Origin: Akebia trifoliata
Lineage: Eukaryota; Streptophyta; Magnoliopsida; Ranunculales; Lardizabalaceae
NCBI GenBank assembly: GCA_017979445.1
Contig: CM030706.1
Span: 15,052,967-15,116,966, forward strand
Reading direction: 5' to 3'
Length of the DNA: 64,000 nucleotides
A program made the translations under genes and the position numbers. Below the pieces are notes generated by a model. It did not search any database. It was not told where the DNA came from and saw only the letters and a list, made by a program, of their open reading frames with translations. Each line of letters opens with the position of its first letter. The first letter of the stretch is position 1. This document shows positions 11,554-21,739 of this stretch, piece by piece.

Positions 11554-14162
11554 CTATTCATTTGTTCGTGTGACACGTTTTTTGTTGGCCATGGTACCAC
11601 TTATCCTAGTCATTCATTTGCGCAGCCTATGGGTAGTGCATCCTTCTAGTTTCAGTGTTACCTTCTATATTGGGTTTTTTGCGCTACCCTCGCCAAGATC
11701 CCAATACCTAGATTTCTTTCTTGTTGTTGTCTTTTTTGTCTACTGGTTTTAAGCGATGCTTTTGGACCAGCATATCTTCCATTGTAGACTAGCCCCCTTA
11801 TAGCTTAGCCTTCCACATAGTTTGATGAAATTCCCATTGACAGCGCCACAAGTGTGGACGGGTTTCAAAGTCCCATTCTTCGAGATATGCTTTATTCTTT
11901 GATGTCGAGCCAAGTTTTAGTATTTCAGTCTTTCCCTTCATATTGATGAATCCTAGCCCTTGATCACATTCTTGGTGTGTTCTTGGTCGATAGTGGATAC
12001 GGTGGGAGAAGTAATCAACTTTTGCCTAAGCCCTTTTGACTCCGGTGTTATAGTTGACCCCTTAAGTTGGTACATTCGGCTCCCGTTCTTCATCCTTGGT
12101 TTTCTTTCAAAAGACATCTTGATTCACTTCTAGCTTGTTGTTTGTGTTGTCCGAGCTTTCCTTCTACTAGTTGGCTTGGTCCCCCTCTCTTGTTGGTATT
12201 GGGTTGGATGTCTCCCTATATCGGAAGATTTGGCTTTGAACTAGGCTCTTCTACTTATTTCTTAGGTTTGTTGATTCTCTTTTGGCCCTTACTAAATTGA
12301 CATTCTTTCTTTGCTCCCTGGTGTTATCTTCTTCTATCGATTGAGATGATTGGACTAGACCACTATATATTACACTCTACCCCACCCTCTTGACTTTATT
12401 TCCCTTGGAATGGCAGTTCAGGATTTCTTTACTACTTAGTGATTCTTAAGCTAATGGAAGATAGGAAGGTAAAATGATGGGACTGGGTGTGGGGCCTACC
12501 ATCGTTCTTCCAATAGTTTTGTTAGTACTAAGATGATAGAAAAATGGAGAAGAAGATAAATTGTAAATTGAGAGGAGTGATTTTATTTAAGCTTTGTTTG
12601 CTTTATAAAATCACTAACCCCTTTTGTTAGTTCTAGTAAGGGATTTCTGACCCCCATGTTTGGACATGTGTTATGATGTAACTTACCCATGTGTACAGGT
12701 CGAGTAGGTTATGAGCTGGCTAGTGTAGCTAATTGTACTGTTGGATTTTGTTCCCACACCTCATCAATGTTTTTACTTGAGTTTAATTAGAGATATCTCA
12801 ATGCATTAATTACTGAACTGATATGAGATGACCATTTAGAGCTGGTGAATTAGAGAACGTTGTTGTCAGCATTGCCTTGATTTGTATTCGTTGATTCTAC
12901 ATTAAATGAAGAGATTTGACTTAATGGTCGAATCTCAATTTGTCTTTTAGTCATCTTTCTCCAATTCTTTCTTGTTCTGCTTGATCTTCCGATTATTGTT
13001 CGAAACTGATCCACTATGCCATCCTTATTCAATTTGACTCCCTGACTATTAGTGTGTTTTCCTGAGTCATGCCCTTGAATTCAACCTCTACCTTGTTGGC
13101 CCAAGAGAGCATGTGTTCTTAACTTAGAGTGTTGCGGAAATGGGCTCCACGGGTATTTTTTGTACAAAATTTGCAAAAATACTATTCATATTAAAATTTA
13201 CCATTTTGGTAAAATAACTTATTTACCAAAACAATAATTTACCATTTTGATAACTAAATTGAATAATGCACGGGTTTTGATAATTTTCCAATTTTTGGTG
13301 CTCATTTTGTAACATTACCCCGTATGTAGTTTACCCTTCTCTAGTATGTGGTTAGCTCGTTGAAATGCTCCTATATGAATCTCTCCAAATGAGCAATCCA
13401 AAACAATTTGATTATAAATCATTTCGTGACTTAACATAAGTAGAGACTTACATGTATAGGTATATATCCCAAAGATTTTAATTTAGTTTGGGCTTATCAA
13501 AAGATATATAACTTGATTCGAAATATTCTATGATTTTGTTCGATTTTGAGTGTGACCACTGGCCACACTTTTAAGATAATTATGTATCTTTCAGTGGGAG
13601 CACGTGCAATTCCAGCTGAAACTAATTAATTGATTTTTCCTTTTAAAAGTCAATTATTCTCTCTCTCTCTTACGTAAAAGCTTGGTGAAAAAAATCTTAG
13701 TGATAACTGTGTAATGGACTCCTTTCTACAGGCAAGTAGTTACGGATTGAAATTTTAGTTTAAAAAATTTTAATATTGAAAAACAATTTCTTAGTAATGG
13801 GCTAATCTTAGCAGTCTATAACGGCTTGACTTGCCTCCCAATCACTTACATTCTTGTTTTCGGATAAAAGAAAACTTACGGGGAGCATTCCACATCCTCA
13901 AAAGATAGGATAAGCTCTATGGGGAGAAATGGCCTAGAAACCTTCTACCTTGTTTCCTTCTCTCCAAAAAAAATTCAATACAGATGAGATCGACATATAA
14001 TTATCAGAGGATCTTAATGCTTCATGTAAGTCTATCATTCCAGCTCGTCTTTAATGCACAGGATTGCATAAGAGCTGATGAAAACCTTGAGTAATTCTTA
14101 ATCTTGCGAACTTGTGGGCTTCATGAATGGCGTTCAGTTCAATGATAATATTATATATATAT
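11554..14162. other. Unassigned 2.6-kb region right of the Athila-like element
   Basis: From 11554 to about 12480 the plus strand is pyrimidine-rich and less AT-rich than its surroundings. On the minus strand a run near 11950-11790 reads as plausible protein (it includes EEWDFETRPHLW) but is interrupted and I cannot assign it. 12480-14160 is ordinary AT-rich sequence with no supported gene. No LTR pair or TIR was found. Confidence 0.35.
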
Positions 14163-14513
14163 GGGTTGCATTCCGAGGTCCTAAAGAAAACCAAACATTG
14201 TGTCAAACATTTTTTCAATATATAAGTTAGAGGTTTTGGAATGGGCTGATTTTTAGTGAGGATGACCTCTGTGATGAGGAGATCGTCTTCACTAAAAATC
14301 AGTCCATTCTGAAACTTCTAACCCCATCAAAAATTGTTTACAAAAATCGAACGATCTACAATTCTGATGGTTAGAAGTTTCAGAATGAACTGACTTTTTG
14401 TGAGGATGATTTCTTTACCATGGAGATCATCATCACAAAAACTCTGCCCATTCCGAAACTTAGAACCCCCAGTTAGAAAAATGTTTGGCTCTCTTTAGGA
14501 CCTCCGACCGCTT

Positions 14514-14516
<3 letters not shown>
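14163..14516. mobile_element. Double-hairpin MITE, copy A
   Basis: The terminal regions are inverted repeats: gg(t)cctaaaga.a.ccaaaca on the left against tgtttggctctctttaggac on the right. Inside are two successive near-perfect palindromes, about 14228-14326 and 14371-14466. Each arm carries the family core gttttggaatgggctgattt and gtgaggatgat, meeting at a gag(g)agatc centre. Flanked by TA-rich DNA, with a long (TA)n tract on the right. No coding capacity, so non-autonomous. Confidence 0.75.
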
Positions 14517-14569
<53 letters not shown>

Positions 14570-14587
14570 TGTGTGTGTGTGTGTGTT
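14517..14587. repeat. Compound microsatellite (TA)n(GA)n(GT)n
   Basis: An uninterrupted TA tract passes into GA and then GT dinucleotides, directly adjoining the right end of MITE copy A. The minus-strand frame across it (14460-14651) is a low-complexity artefact. Confidence 0.95.
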
Positions 14588-14770
14588 TTTGCTTAACAAC
14601 TCCATCCTCCAAATAAGAAGGTTCCATTAGTATCATGACCAAGAAAACCATAAACTCGTCCTTCGTCTATGCAAAGAGAACCATCACAATTAATTATAAT
14701 AATAAGCCTGTACAGGGCACCATCTACACATTCAAATGGACGAAAAGAACATCTTGATCAATTAATTGTA

Positions 14771-15003
14771 GAGTCATGATAATATGACTCACCAAGTGGC
14801 ATACTCTATCGTCTCCATGATGTGACAAGTTCAGGAACTGTAGATCTGTATGCCTCAGGATATACAATTGCACTTCTCCATAAAATAAAGTAAATCCCAA
14901 GGGAGCCATGTATCTCGAGTCATAAAGAGCTACGGTTCCCGAACTGATCCACATCAAGGAGTCGATTAAGTATGGCACCTGGTGAGTCATATTATCAGGA
15001 CTC
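14771..15003. mobile_element. Palindromic MITE with 9-bp TSD, copy 1
   Basis: The 233-bp element is nearly a perfect inverted repeat: it starts gagtcatgataatatgactc and its complement starts gagtcctgataatatgactc. The arms continue through ggcatactc, caagttc and gtagatctgtatg segments. It is flanked by ttaattgta (14762-14770) and ttaattata (15004-15012), a 9-bp duplication with one mismatch. A 9-bp TSD with long TIRs is the signature of Mutator-like (MULE) derived MITEs. Confidence 0.85.
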
Positions 15004-15012
15004 TTAATTATA

Positions 15013-16557
15013 ACCACCTAATCTATGGCACATCTTATAATATTCAATATAATTAAAATTTACAATACATCATTAACATTGCACATGTTGGCGGATAATG
15101 TTATTTTGATTCGGGTAATGTGTTGGAGACTAATAGCTAATCCACATGAAAATTTGACAATAAAATTCAATGGGCCAAGCCCACGAATTTTAGAAAGAGA
15201 ATTTTGATGTCCTCAAATTTTTATTTTATTTTTATATTCATCAGATTTGACAGCTTGGAGTCATCGAATTTCTTGGATCCTCCATTAATTTGATGGTTTC
15301 AATCCGACAAAAATAAAATTCTAACAATGAAAAATTTGACTGGAAAAAAAGTCTTGGTCCTTCGAATTTTATGAAATTCGACAGCTTTGGACTGTCAAAT
15401 ATAGGCTCTTTTAGCTACCAAGGAGTTCTTCTACATATACTAACTATTAACAATCAATTATATATAATCGTCATCTATAAAAAATAAAAAATAAAAAATA
15501 AATAAATAAATGATGGCATTAGCAATGTATTAATTCTAATACAAATGTTGACAATATGATTATGAAGAGTAATTATTGATTATTTATTTGGAAAAGAAAT
15601 GTGCTCTAAGTTTATGCAAATGGACAACTATCTTTATTCTTCGAGGGTTCCTCTCTGTGTCCTTTCTCACAACTTTTTTCTTTTCTTTTCTTTTCTTTTC
15701 TGTTTTTTTTGACCAACTCTTTTGAAGTTTGAAAAAGGAATTTCAAAGTAGATAAAAAGGAAAGAGACTAGAATAAGCCGAAGGCTTACATCTTGTCCTT
15801 TGTCCTTACTTGCATCCCGGGACGGTTTTGGAATCATATTTCAAACATCTTTCTAAATATGCCTATACTTTTCACAAAAGAGCATGCATGTAGTTCTAAG
15901 ATTTGCTTCTATTTCATCAAATTGATAGAGAGCTATCTACTTTGGGATACTATGCAAACCCAAGCCATTGGATATGGGATTATTGATGTCAATATGCCTT
16001 CCCATGGTGTATAGCTAATCTGACTCCATGGATTGGGTTCGGATCCAGAAAATCTGTCGCTCCGTACATGGGGTTATTGCATATTGCATAATTGTTTATT
16101 TAAATAAAAAATAAAATAATTAAGGATCATTTATACTTTAAATGCATCATCAACAAGTCCGTATCAGATCCAAATCCTTGATCGGCACATGGGGTCATTT
16201 GATCAAATGGATCAGATTTTTGGGTCTGATCTGATTCATTTACACCAGGATAGTTAATCTCATATTTCACTTTTTAAGACTATCAGATTAGCATTTTAGT
16301 ATTTGGGGCATTTCAGTTTAGATAAATGAAGTTATTTTAGGGGGAAAATAAACTATATTCAAAGTTATCCATTTTTCTCTATCTTGCCCATTTCTCTCTT
16401 TGAGACTTTTAAGGGTCATTTAAATTATGAAAGACAAAATAAATTGTTAGCTAGCTAAAGAAACACTGTTTTCTTTGACTAAAATCTTCCCCTTCTTTAT
16501 TGAAGGTTAATAGACATTGTGTATCAGTTTATTTTTGTGATGGGTGCTCTTCATAGT
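15013..16557. other. Unassigned AT-rich region between MITEs
   Basis: Small frames exist (15025-15207 and 15793-16014) but nothing supports expression or homology. The segment holds simple repeats (an A/T-rich aaaataaa tract near 15480-15510 and a (ttttc)n tract near 15677-15700). No terminal repeats recognised. Confidence 0.4.
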
Positions 16558-16566
16558 TAGTTAAAA

Positions 16567-16806
16567 GAATCGTGATAATCTGACTACCCCCACACCCCAC
16601 GTGGCAAACTCAATCTACTATCCTGACGTGACAAGTTTGGGAACCGTAGATCTGCACTCCTCGGGATACATGGCTGCACTTCCCGATAAGAGTGTATCTT
16701 GAGGGAACCATGTATCCTGTGGAGTGCAGATCTACAGTTCCCAAACTTGTCATGCCAGGCAGTTGATTGAGTATGCCACATGGGGTAGTCAGATTATCAC
16801 TGGCTC
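16567..16806. mobile_element. Palindromic MITE with 9-bp TSD, copy 2
   Basis: The 240-bp element belongs to the same family as 14771-15003. It starts gaatcgtgataatctgac and ends gattatcactggctc, with long inverted arms containing gtagatctgcactcc and gggatacatgg. The flanking 9-mers tagttaaaa at 16558-16566 and 16807-16815 are identical, a perfect target duplication. Frames on the minus strand here are by-products of the palindrome. Confidence 0.9.
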
Positions 16807-16991
16807 TAGTTAAAACTTTGGGAGAGCATACAAGTTTGAGGAAACTGGAGGTACTATCTATTAGGACCAACAAAAGGTGGACCAAAACAACATCAACGTG
16901 ATCAATAACTGGACTGAAACAAATGACACCTGGCATTTTGTAGGAGAGCCTACATCCCTGAAGATAAGAGGGCACATAAAAAATTTACTTG

Positions 16992-17219
16992 GGCTCAAAA
17001 TAATATGACTCGCCAGTTGAAATACTCAATGGATTCCATGACGTGTCAAATTTGGGAACCGAAGATCTGTATGCCTCAGGATACAAGATTGCACTTCCCC
17101 ATAAAAATGTATGCCGAGGGAGTCATGTATCCCGAGGTGTACAGATCTACGGTTCCGAACTTGTCCACGTCAGGGAATCGATTGAGTATGCCACCTGGTG
17201 AGTCATATTATCAGGAATC
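16992..17219. mobile_element. Palindromic MITE with 9-bp TSD, copy 3
   Basis: The 228-bp element starts ggctcaaaataatatgactc and ends gagtcatattatcaggaatc, with the same inner arms as the other two copies (agatctgtatgcctcaggat and its counterpart). It is flanked by atttacttg (16983-16991) and atttactta (17220-17228), a 9-bp TSD with one mismatch. The 94-codon frame at 17005-17289 only reads through the hairpin. Confidence 0.87.
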
Positions 17220-17228
17220 ATTTACTTA

Positions 17229-17914
17229 TGATCAATGGTATGAACACCCATATACATCACTAACTTCAAGCGCAAGTTGGCATCACTAACAAAAAGATGA
17301 ATCAAATCTATCTACCATATCTACAGTAGAAAGATCGGGTAGAGACACTGGTTGCTTCTCTTCCTCACATGCGACCACCACAAGTACAACACTTTTAGAG
17401 AGAAAAAGATTAGAAACTTTTAGTTAGAGAACAAAATATTGCTTTTTAAGTACGTCTAAATGGGTCTCCATATCTTTATTCTTCTAAAGAAATATCCCTT
17501 CTTTCTTCTCCTTCTTTTTGACCACCTCAACAATTGGAGAATTAAGAGAGTTGAATGTCCACTGCTTTTCTCCTTTCTTTTCTTTTCCTTTCCTTTCCAT
17601 TTTAGCTTCTTTAAATCTTCTTCTCACTTCGAATCTCGCCTTGATATCTCTTCTTAAATTCTGTAGCTTTTCAACAACAATTAGATACATTAATATTTTG
17701 TTGGGAGGGATCTGCAATACCCATATTATAACGGAATCACAATTTTGTGGAATTTCAACATTTTTTCTTAATATATAGATAAGAGCGATTGAAACTAATT
17801 AATACCATCTCAAGATCGAAAAATAGACTGCGATTCAATAAGCTTAATTGAAAAGAAAGTTTTGAGCATACCATGCACCATTGGAATAATATGGTGCCTA
17901 TATATATATTTTTA
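17229..17914. other. Unassigned sequence
   Basis: Overlapping short frames on both strands around 17460-17780 arise from a pyrimidine-rich tract (ttcttttcctttcctttcc). No domain or splice structure is convincing. Confidence 0.4.
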
Positions 17915-18150
17915 GGGAAATGTTCGCACCCTATTATTTGCCCTACATGTTTGGTCCTACTGGGCTAAAAGTTTTGGAATAGGCTAATTTTTGGTGAAGA
18001 TGATCTCCTCATACGGACCGTCTATTTTTTGTAAACCACTTTTGTTGGTGTTAAAAGTTTCGGAATGGGGTGATAATTTAGTGAGTAAAAAATCAGCCCA
18101 TTCCAAAACTTCTAACCCATGAAGGACAAAAAACGTAGAATCCCTCAAAA
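17915..18150. mobile_element. Double-hairpin MITE, copy B (degenerate)
   Basis: The left end gggaaatgttcgcacc follows a TA-rich tract, as in copy C. The interior has agttttggaataggctaattt, a central gtaaaccacttttgttggtg spacer and a second hairpin ending cagcccattccaaaacttct. The right boundary is unclear because the outer TIR has decayed. Confidence 0.6.
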
Positions 18151-18289
18151 AATACTAACCTAGGTAGATTTAATTTACTTTTAACTTTCCATGTTTAATA
18201 GAATCCAAGGGTTAATTATTAAAAACGTTTCAATAATCGTGAAGGCCAGTAGACCATACAAATTGTGAGTTCCAACATTATATATATAT

Positions 18290-18649
18290 GGGAAATGTTC
18301 AGCAACAAACATTTTGACAAACATTTTGGCAAAACATTTTTCAAAACATGGGTTAGAGGTTTTGGAATGGGCTGGTTTTTGGTGAGGATGATCTCTATGG
18401 TGAGGAGATCATCATCACCAAAAATCAGCCCATTCCAAAACTTCTAACCCCATCAAAAATGATTTACAAAAAATGGACGGTCCACGATTTTTCAACTTGT
18501 AAACTGGGGCTAGAAGTTTTGGAATGGGCTGATTTTGGTGAGGATGATCTCCGAGGAGATCATCCTCACCAAAACTCAGCCCATTCCAAAACCTCTAACC
18601 CATGTTTTGAAAAATGTTTTGCCAAAATGTTTGTTGCTGAATGGGACCC
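18290..18649. mobile_element. Double-hairpin MITE, copy C (best preserved)
   Basis: A long TIR of about 100 bp is visible: cagcaacaaacattttg near the left end and caaaatgtttgttgctg near the right end, each running inward through a caaaacatgggttagaggtt block. Inside, two hairpins (about 18353-18449 and 18509-18603) are separated by a spacer containing gatttacaaaaaatgg. TATATATAT tracts abut both ends, so the target duplication could be TA or the 9-mer tatatatat and cannot be resolved. No coding capacity. Confidence 0.82.
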
Positions 18650-18845
18650 TATATATATGTATATATATATATTTATTTGACTCTTGAACATTACCCTATA
18701 TCTATATATATGGGCAATGTTCAAGAGCCAATTATTTGGCCAACATGAGTTAGAAGTTTCATAATGGACTTATTTTTTGTGAGGATGATCTCTATGGTGA
18801 AGAGATCATGCCCTCCAAAAATTAACCCATTCCGAAAATTCTAAC

Positions 18846-19371
18846 TAGGGGTAGCAATTTCAACACAACTCATGAAAATGACATGAAGTTGGTGGGTTTG
18901 GGTCATAATAGTGTCAACCCGTCTAACATGATTACTAAATGGGCTATGTTTGGGTTTTGGGCACCAACCCACCTAACCTATTTAAACACGTCTAGTTATT
19001 CTATGTTTAGCATGTAATTTTAAATATATCAACAATTATTTAAGAATTTTTTAAATTACTCATTTTTTCTAGATTTTCCTAGAACTTTTTCATAATGTAT
19101 TTTTTTTTTAAAATTCTATAAAATATAAAGAGTGTTTTAAGATATTTTTAAATTAATAAATGGTTAAGCTTTAGTTTGCTAAAGAAAAAAACACTTTTAT
19201 TAATAACTTATTTATTTATATTTATACTTTTTACTCAACAATTTTCATTAAAATCTAGAGGTATGTAGTGTCTGATTCCTAATATTAGCAAAATAACCCT
19301 CAATAAGATTTAAGATATTACCAAGTAAAGTTATTATGTCTCATGTGATAATGAAATACACTTTGCTTAGC

Positions 19372-19420
<49 letters not shown>

Positions 19421-19852
19421 GTCGAAAAGATTTTCCTTACTAAGTTAGTAAGGAATGTTTTCTGAGCACATCACCTTATAGCATCCAAAAACATGATATG
19501 TTGCCACATGGTTGTAAAGGACAAAATTCTACAAAGTTTGAATTTTTTTGTAAAAGAAAGTTATTTTTTACCATATAACTTATTTTATAGTTGTACGACT
19601 TTATTTTTAGTAATGATATTTTATTTTTGGTGGTGGAAATGAAACTTATTTTTTTCCAATAAAGATTAGAATTTTATTAAATAGGTTATATATGAGTTGG
19701 GTCAAGTATACCTATATATAAATGGGTTGGATGTGGGTTTAAGTGTTTGACATGATTATTACATGGGTTGGGTTTAGGCTTAGTAAATTTTCATAATATC
19801 CTTACCTCAACACGACACGAACACAACCCGACCCAACCCATTGCCTCCCATA
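18846..19852. mobile_element. hAT-like non-autonomous element (1.0 kb) inside MITE copy D
   Basis: The ends are taggggtagcaattt and, inverted on the right, tatgggaggcaatggg, fitting the TAGGGxxGGCAA type of terminal repeat common in plant hAT non-autonomous elements. The 8-mers attctaac (18838-18845) and cttttaac (19853-19860) flank it. They differ at two positions, and both are one change from the MITE family's own cttctaac, so they read as a decayed 8-bp TSD. The interior has no transposase frame and is rich in gggttgggtt-type subterminal motifs. Confidence 0.68.
19373..19420. repeat. Palindromic trinucleotide microsatellite (AAT)n(ATT)n
   Basis: A run of taa repeats turns directly into tta repeats, giving a perfect self-complementary hairpin of about 48 bases inside the hAT-like element. 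Confidence 0.92.
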
Positions 19853-20064
19853 CTTTTAACCCATGTTTACAAGTTGAATAATCGTCAACCACCCCTTTTT
19901 GTAAATCACTTTTGATGGTGTTAGAAGTTTAAGAATGGGCTGATTTTTTATGAGGATGATCTCCTCACCATATAGATTATCGTCACCAAAATAAGCTTAT
20001 TCCAAAACTTCTAACCCTTGTAGAACAAACTCGTTAACCAAATAGTTGGCCCTTGAAAATGATA

Positions 20065-20455
20065 TATATATATATATATATCAAAGGTAGCTTTGAAGAA
20101 AACATTGTGATTTTTTCATAATTGCCTTAATTAATTTAAATTCCATTATTAACTATAATTAAAATAGATTACTAATGTTAGTTATGGCAGTTGTATGTCA
20201 ACGTCATACGCCCTAGTCCCTTCTAGGCACCACACCACTGATAACATTTCCCAATATAGCTCATAAGTTGGAAAGACATGTAGTTACATAAGCCTATGTG
20301 AATCCAATATATAATATATAATTGTCCTATTAATATATTTCCTATCAACATACCCCAAACATAAAACAAAAGTATTAAAAAACCAACTTGGCTGATAGAC
20401 ATTTGTTCATCATTCCTTGAATAATGTTGATGAAGTATCACTTGTATCTCAGTAA
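20065..20455. other. Unassigned sequence
   Basis: An 80-codon minus-strand frame (20223-20465) lacks any recognised motif. AT-rich and without terminal repeats I can define. Confidence 0.35.
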
Positions 20456-20459
20456 AGTC

Positions 20460-20925
20460 TTCCAAGCAGATAAAATTTTATAAATCTTAACTTGATAGGG
20501 CAAGTAAGGGTCGATTCATAGGGAAAAGAGGATAATCTTAATCTAACCTAGGAAAATTATCCAAACATTTTTAAAACACCTAATTTTATGAAAAATATAT
20601 TAAAAACTAAGAAATTGAAAAACTAAAGTAAAAAATAAAAATAAAAATTATTGAAAAATTCTGAAATTGAAAATTGTTAGTTCCACATTTTGTCAATCCC
20701 GAGACTTAAGTTGTGTCGGACTGGTTTACAATTGAAAACATGTGAAAATATTGGTAAAGTCATTCAACCTCAAGCACATCATCAAAACGCTCATAATATG
20801 TGTACATTAAATCTAAAAGATAATGAGACCACTACACCATTCCCCAACACCTATTTGATTGTTAGGTCAACTCATATTGGTAAATACCTCAACCCATTCA
20901 TTCATTGGAGCTTTTAAATGGTCAT
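20460..20925 (-). mobile_element. Athila-like LTR fragment, minus strand
   Basis: The block gggcaagtaagggtcgattcatagggaaaagag (20502-20530) matches the inverted Athila LTR block at about 47247-47275 (ggacaagtaagggtcgaatcc acaaggataa). It is the complement of the cttgggttcgatacccta...cacaagtaagg block in the LTRs at 5622 and 10336. Boundaries are not clear and no internal region is attached. Confidence 0.5.
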
Positions 20926-20928
20926 AAA

Positions 20929-21260
20929 AGGTATTTTGATAATTTTACCTCCCTTATACCATCACCTACCCTTGGTGAGTGTTTGGAGATCTTATATAGG
21001 CAAGATATACTAAATCTTTGAATCGTTTAATCACTGGACTTTTCGAGAGCTCAAATTGATCCAAAATGGTTAAAAGGGTATTTTGATAATTTTACCCACT
21101 TAGACCATGGACCAGTCTTTCCTGAAAGTTTGGGGACCTTCTATTTAGTAAGATCTACAAAATCACTGAATGATTTGCACATCAGAGTTTTCAGGAGCAA
21201 AATATGATAAAATTAACTCAAAAGGGGCATTTATGTAATTTAGCCGACATCGTCAAGTTG
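20929..21260. repeat. About 140-bp degenerate tandem repeat, 2-3 units
   Basis: ggtattttgataattttac occurs near 20940 and 21079, each followed by a similar series: cacc/gacc, a gtttggggatc-like block, taagat(c/a)ta, and a gaatgattt/gaatcgttt...cactggactttt/cagagtttt segment. A third, weaker start (ggggcatttatgtaattt) lies near 21223. It could be a divergent LTR; I cannot assign it. Confidence 0.55.
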
Positions 21261-21739
21261 TTCACCAGTGCCATTCCCTACTGGGGTGTCAGGTCAGTAC
21301 TCCAACAGTTTGAAAAATTGAAAATACGACCGTTGGAGAACCCAACGCCACTAGTAGGTAATTTTTGTTTCACAAATACCTTTAAAATTTACCTCTTGAG
21401 TTCATTTTTTAATTTGATCAAACCCTAAAGATGTTTAACTCTCCCATCTCCATACTTAGAAAGCCTTCTCTACTATTATGAGAGTCTAACTTAGGTGAAC
21501 CCTTCAATCTTTTTAGACCTCTCATTTGATTTCATTCCAACCATCAAACCTTATCTTGCATACACATTGATACATTAGAGCGATGAGCAAAAAGGAGAAG
21601 ATGGAATACTAGGTAGGTGGTGGACCCCATGAGATGTGGGCCGTACCTTCAGCATACTACTAGGTCATGAGATTCCCAACACTGTAAAGGATGTGGGATA
21701 TACAAGGGGATCAAGTAGCAATCCAAGTGTGTACGCAAG

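Larger units (their letters stand above)
18712..20064. mobile_element. Double-hairpin MITE, copy D, split by a hAT-like insertion
   Basis: The left part is 18712-18845 (starts gggcaatgttcaagagccaa, ends attctaac). The right part is 19853-20064 (second hairpin, then caaatagttggcccttgaaa, the inverted counterpart of the left end). With the insertion removed the order of blocks matches copy C. TA-rich tracts lie outside both ends. Just left (18673-18705) lies the end of a further, otherwise missing, copy in inverted orientation. Confidence 0.72.

Noticed and set aside
11462..11752. 96-codon ORF
   Set aside because: It starts inside the 3' Athila-like LTR and crosses the element boundary and TSD into flanking DNA.
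14460..14651. 63-codon minus-strand ORF
   Set aside because: It consists mostly of TA/GA/GT microsatellite translated as low-complexity peptide.
16584..17289. Overlapping ORFs of 65-121 codons
   Set aside because: They read through palindromic MITEs, whose arms supply the same residues on both strands.
14771..18649. MicroRNA precursors, because of long near-perfect hairpins
   Set aside because: TSDs and multiple dispersed copies show they are MITEs. Small RNAs may come from them, but the sequence alone does not support a miRNA gene.
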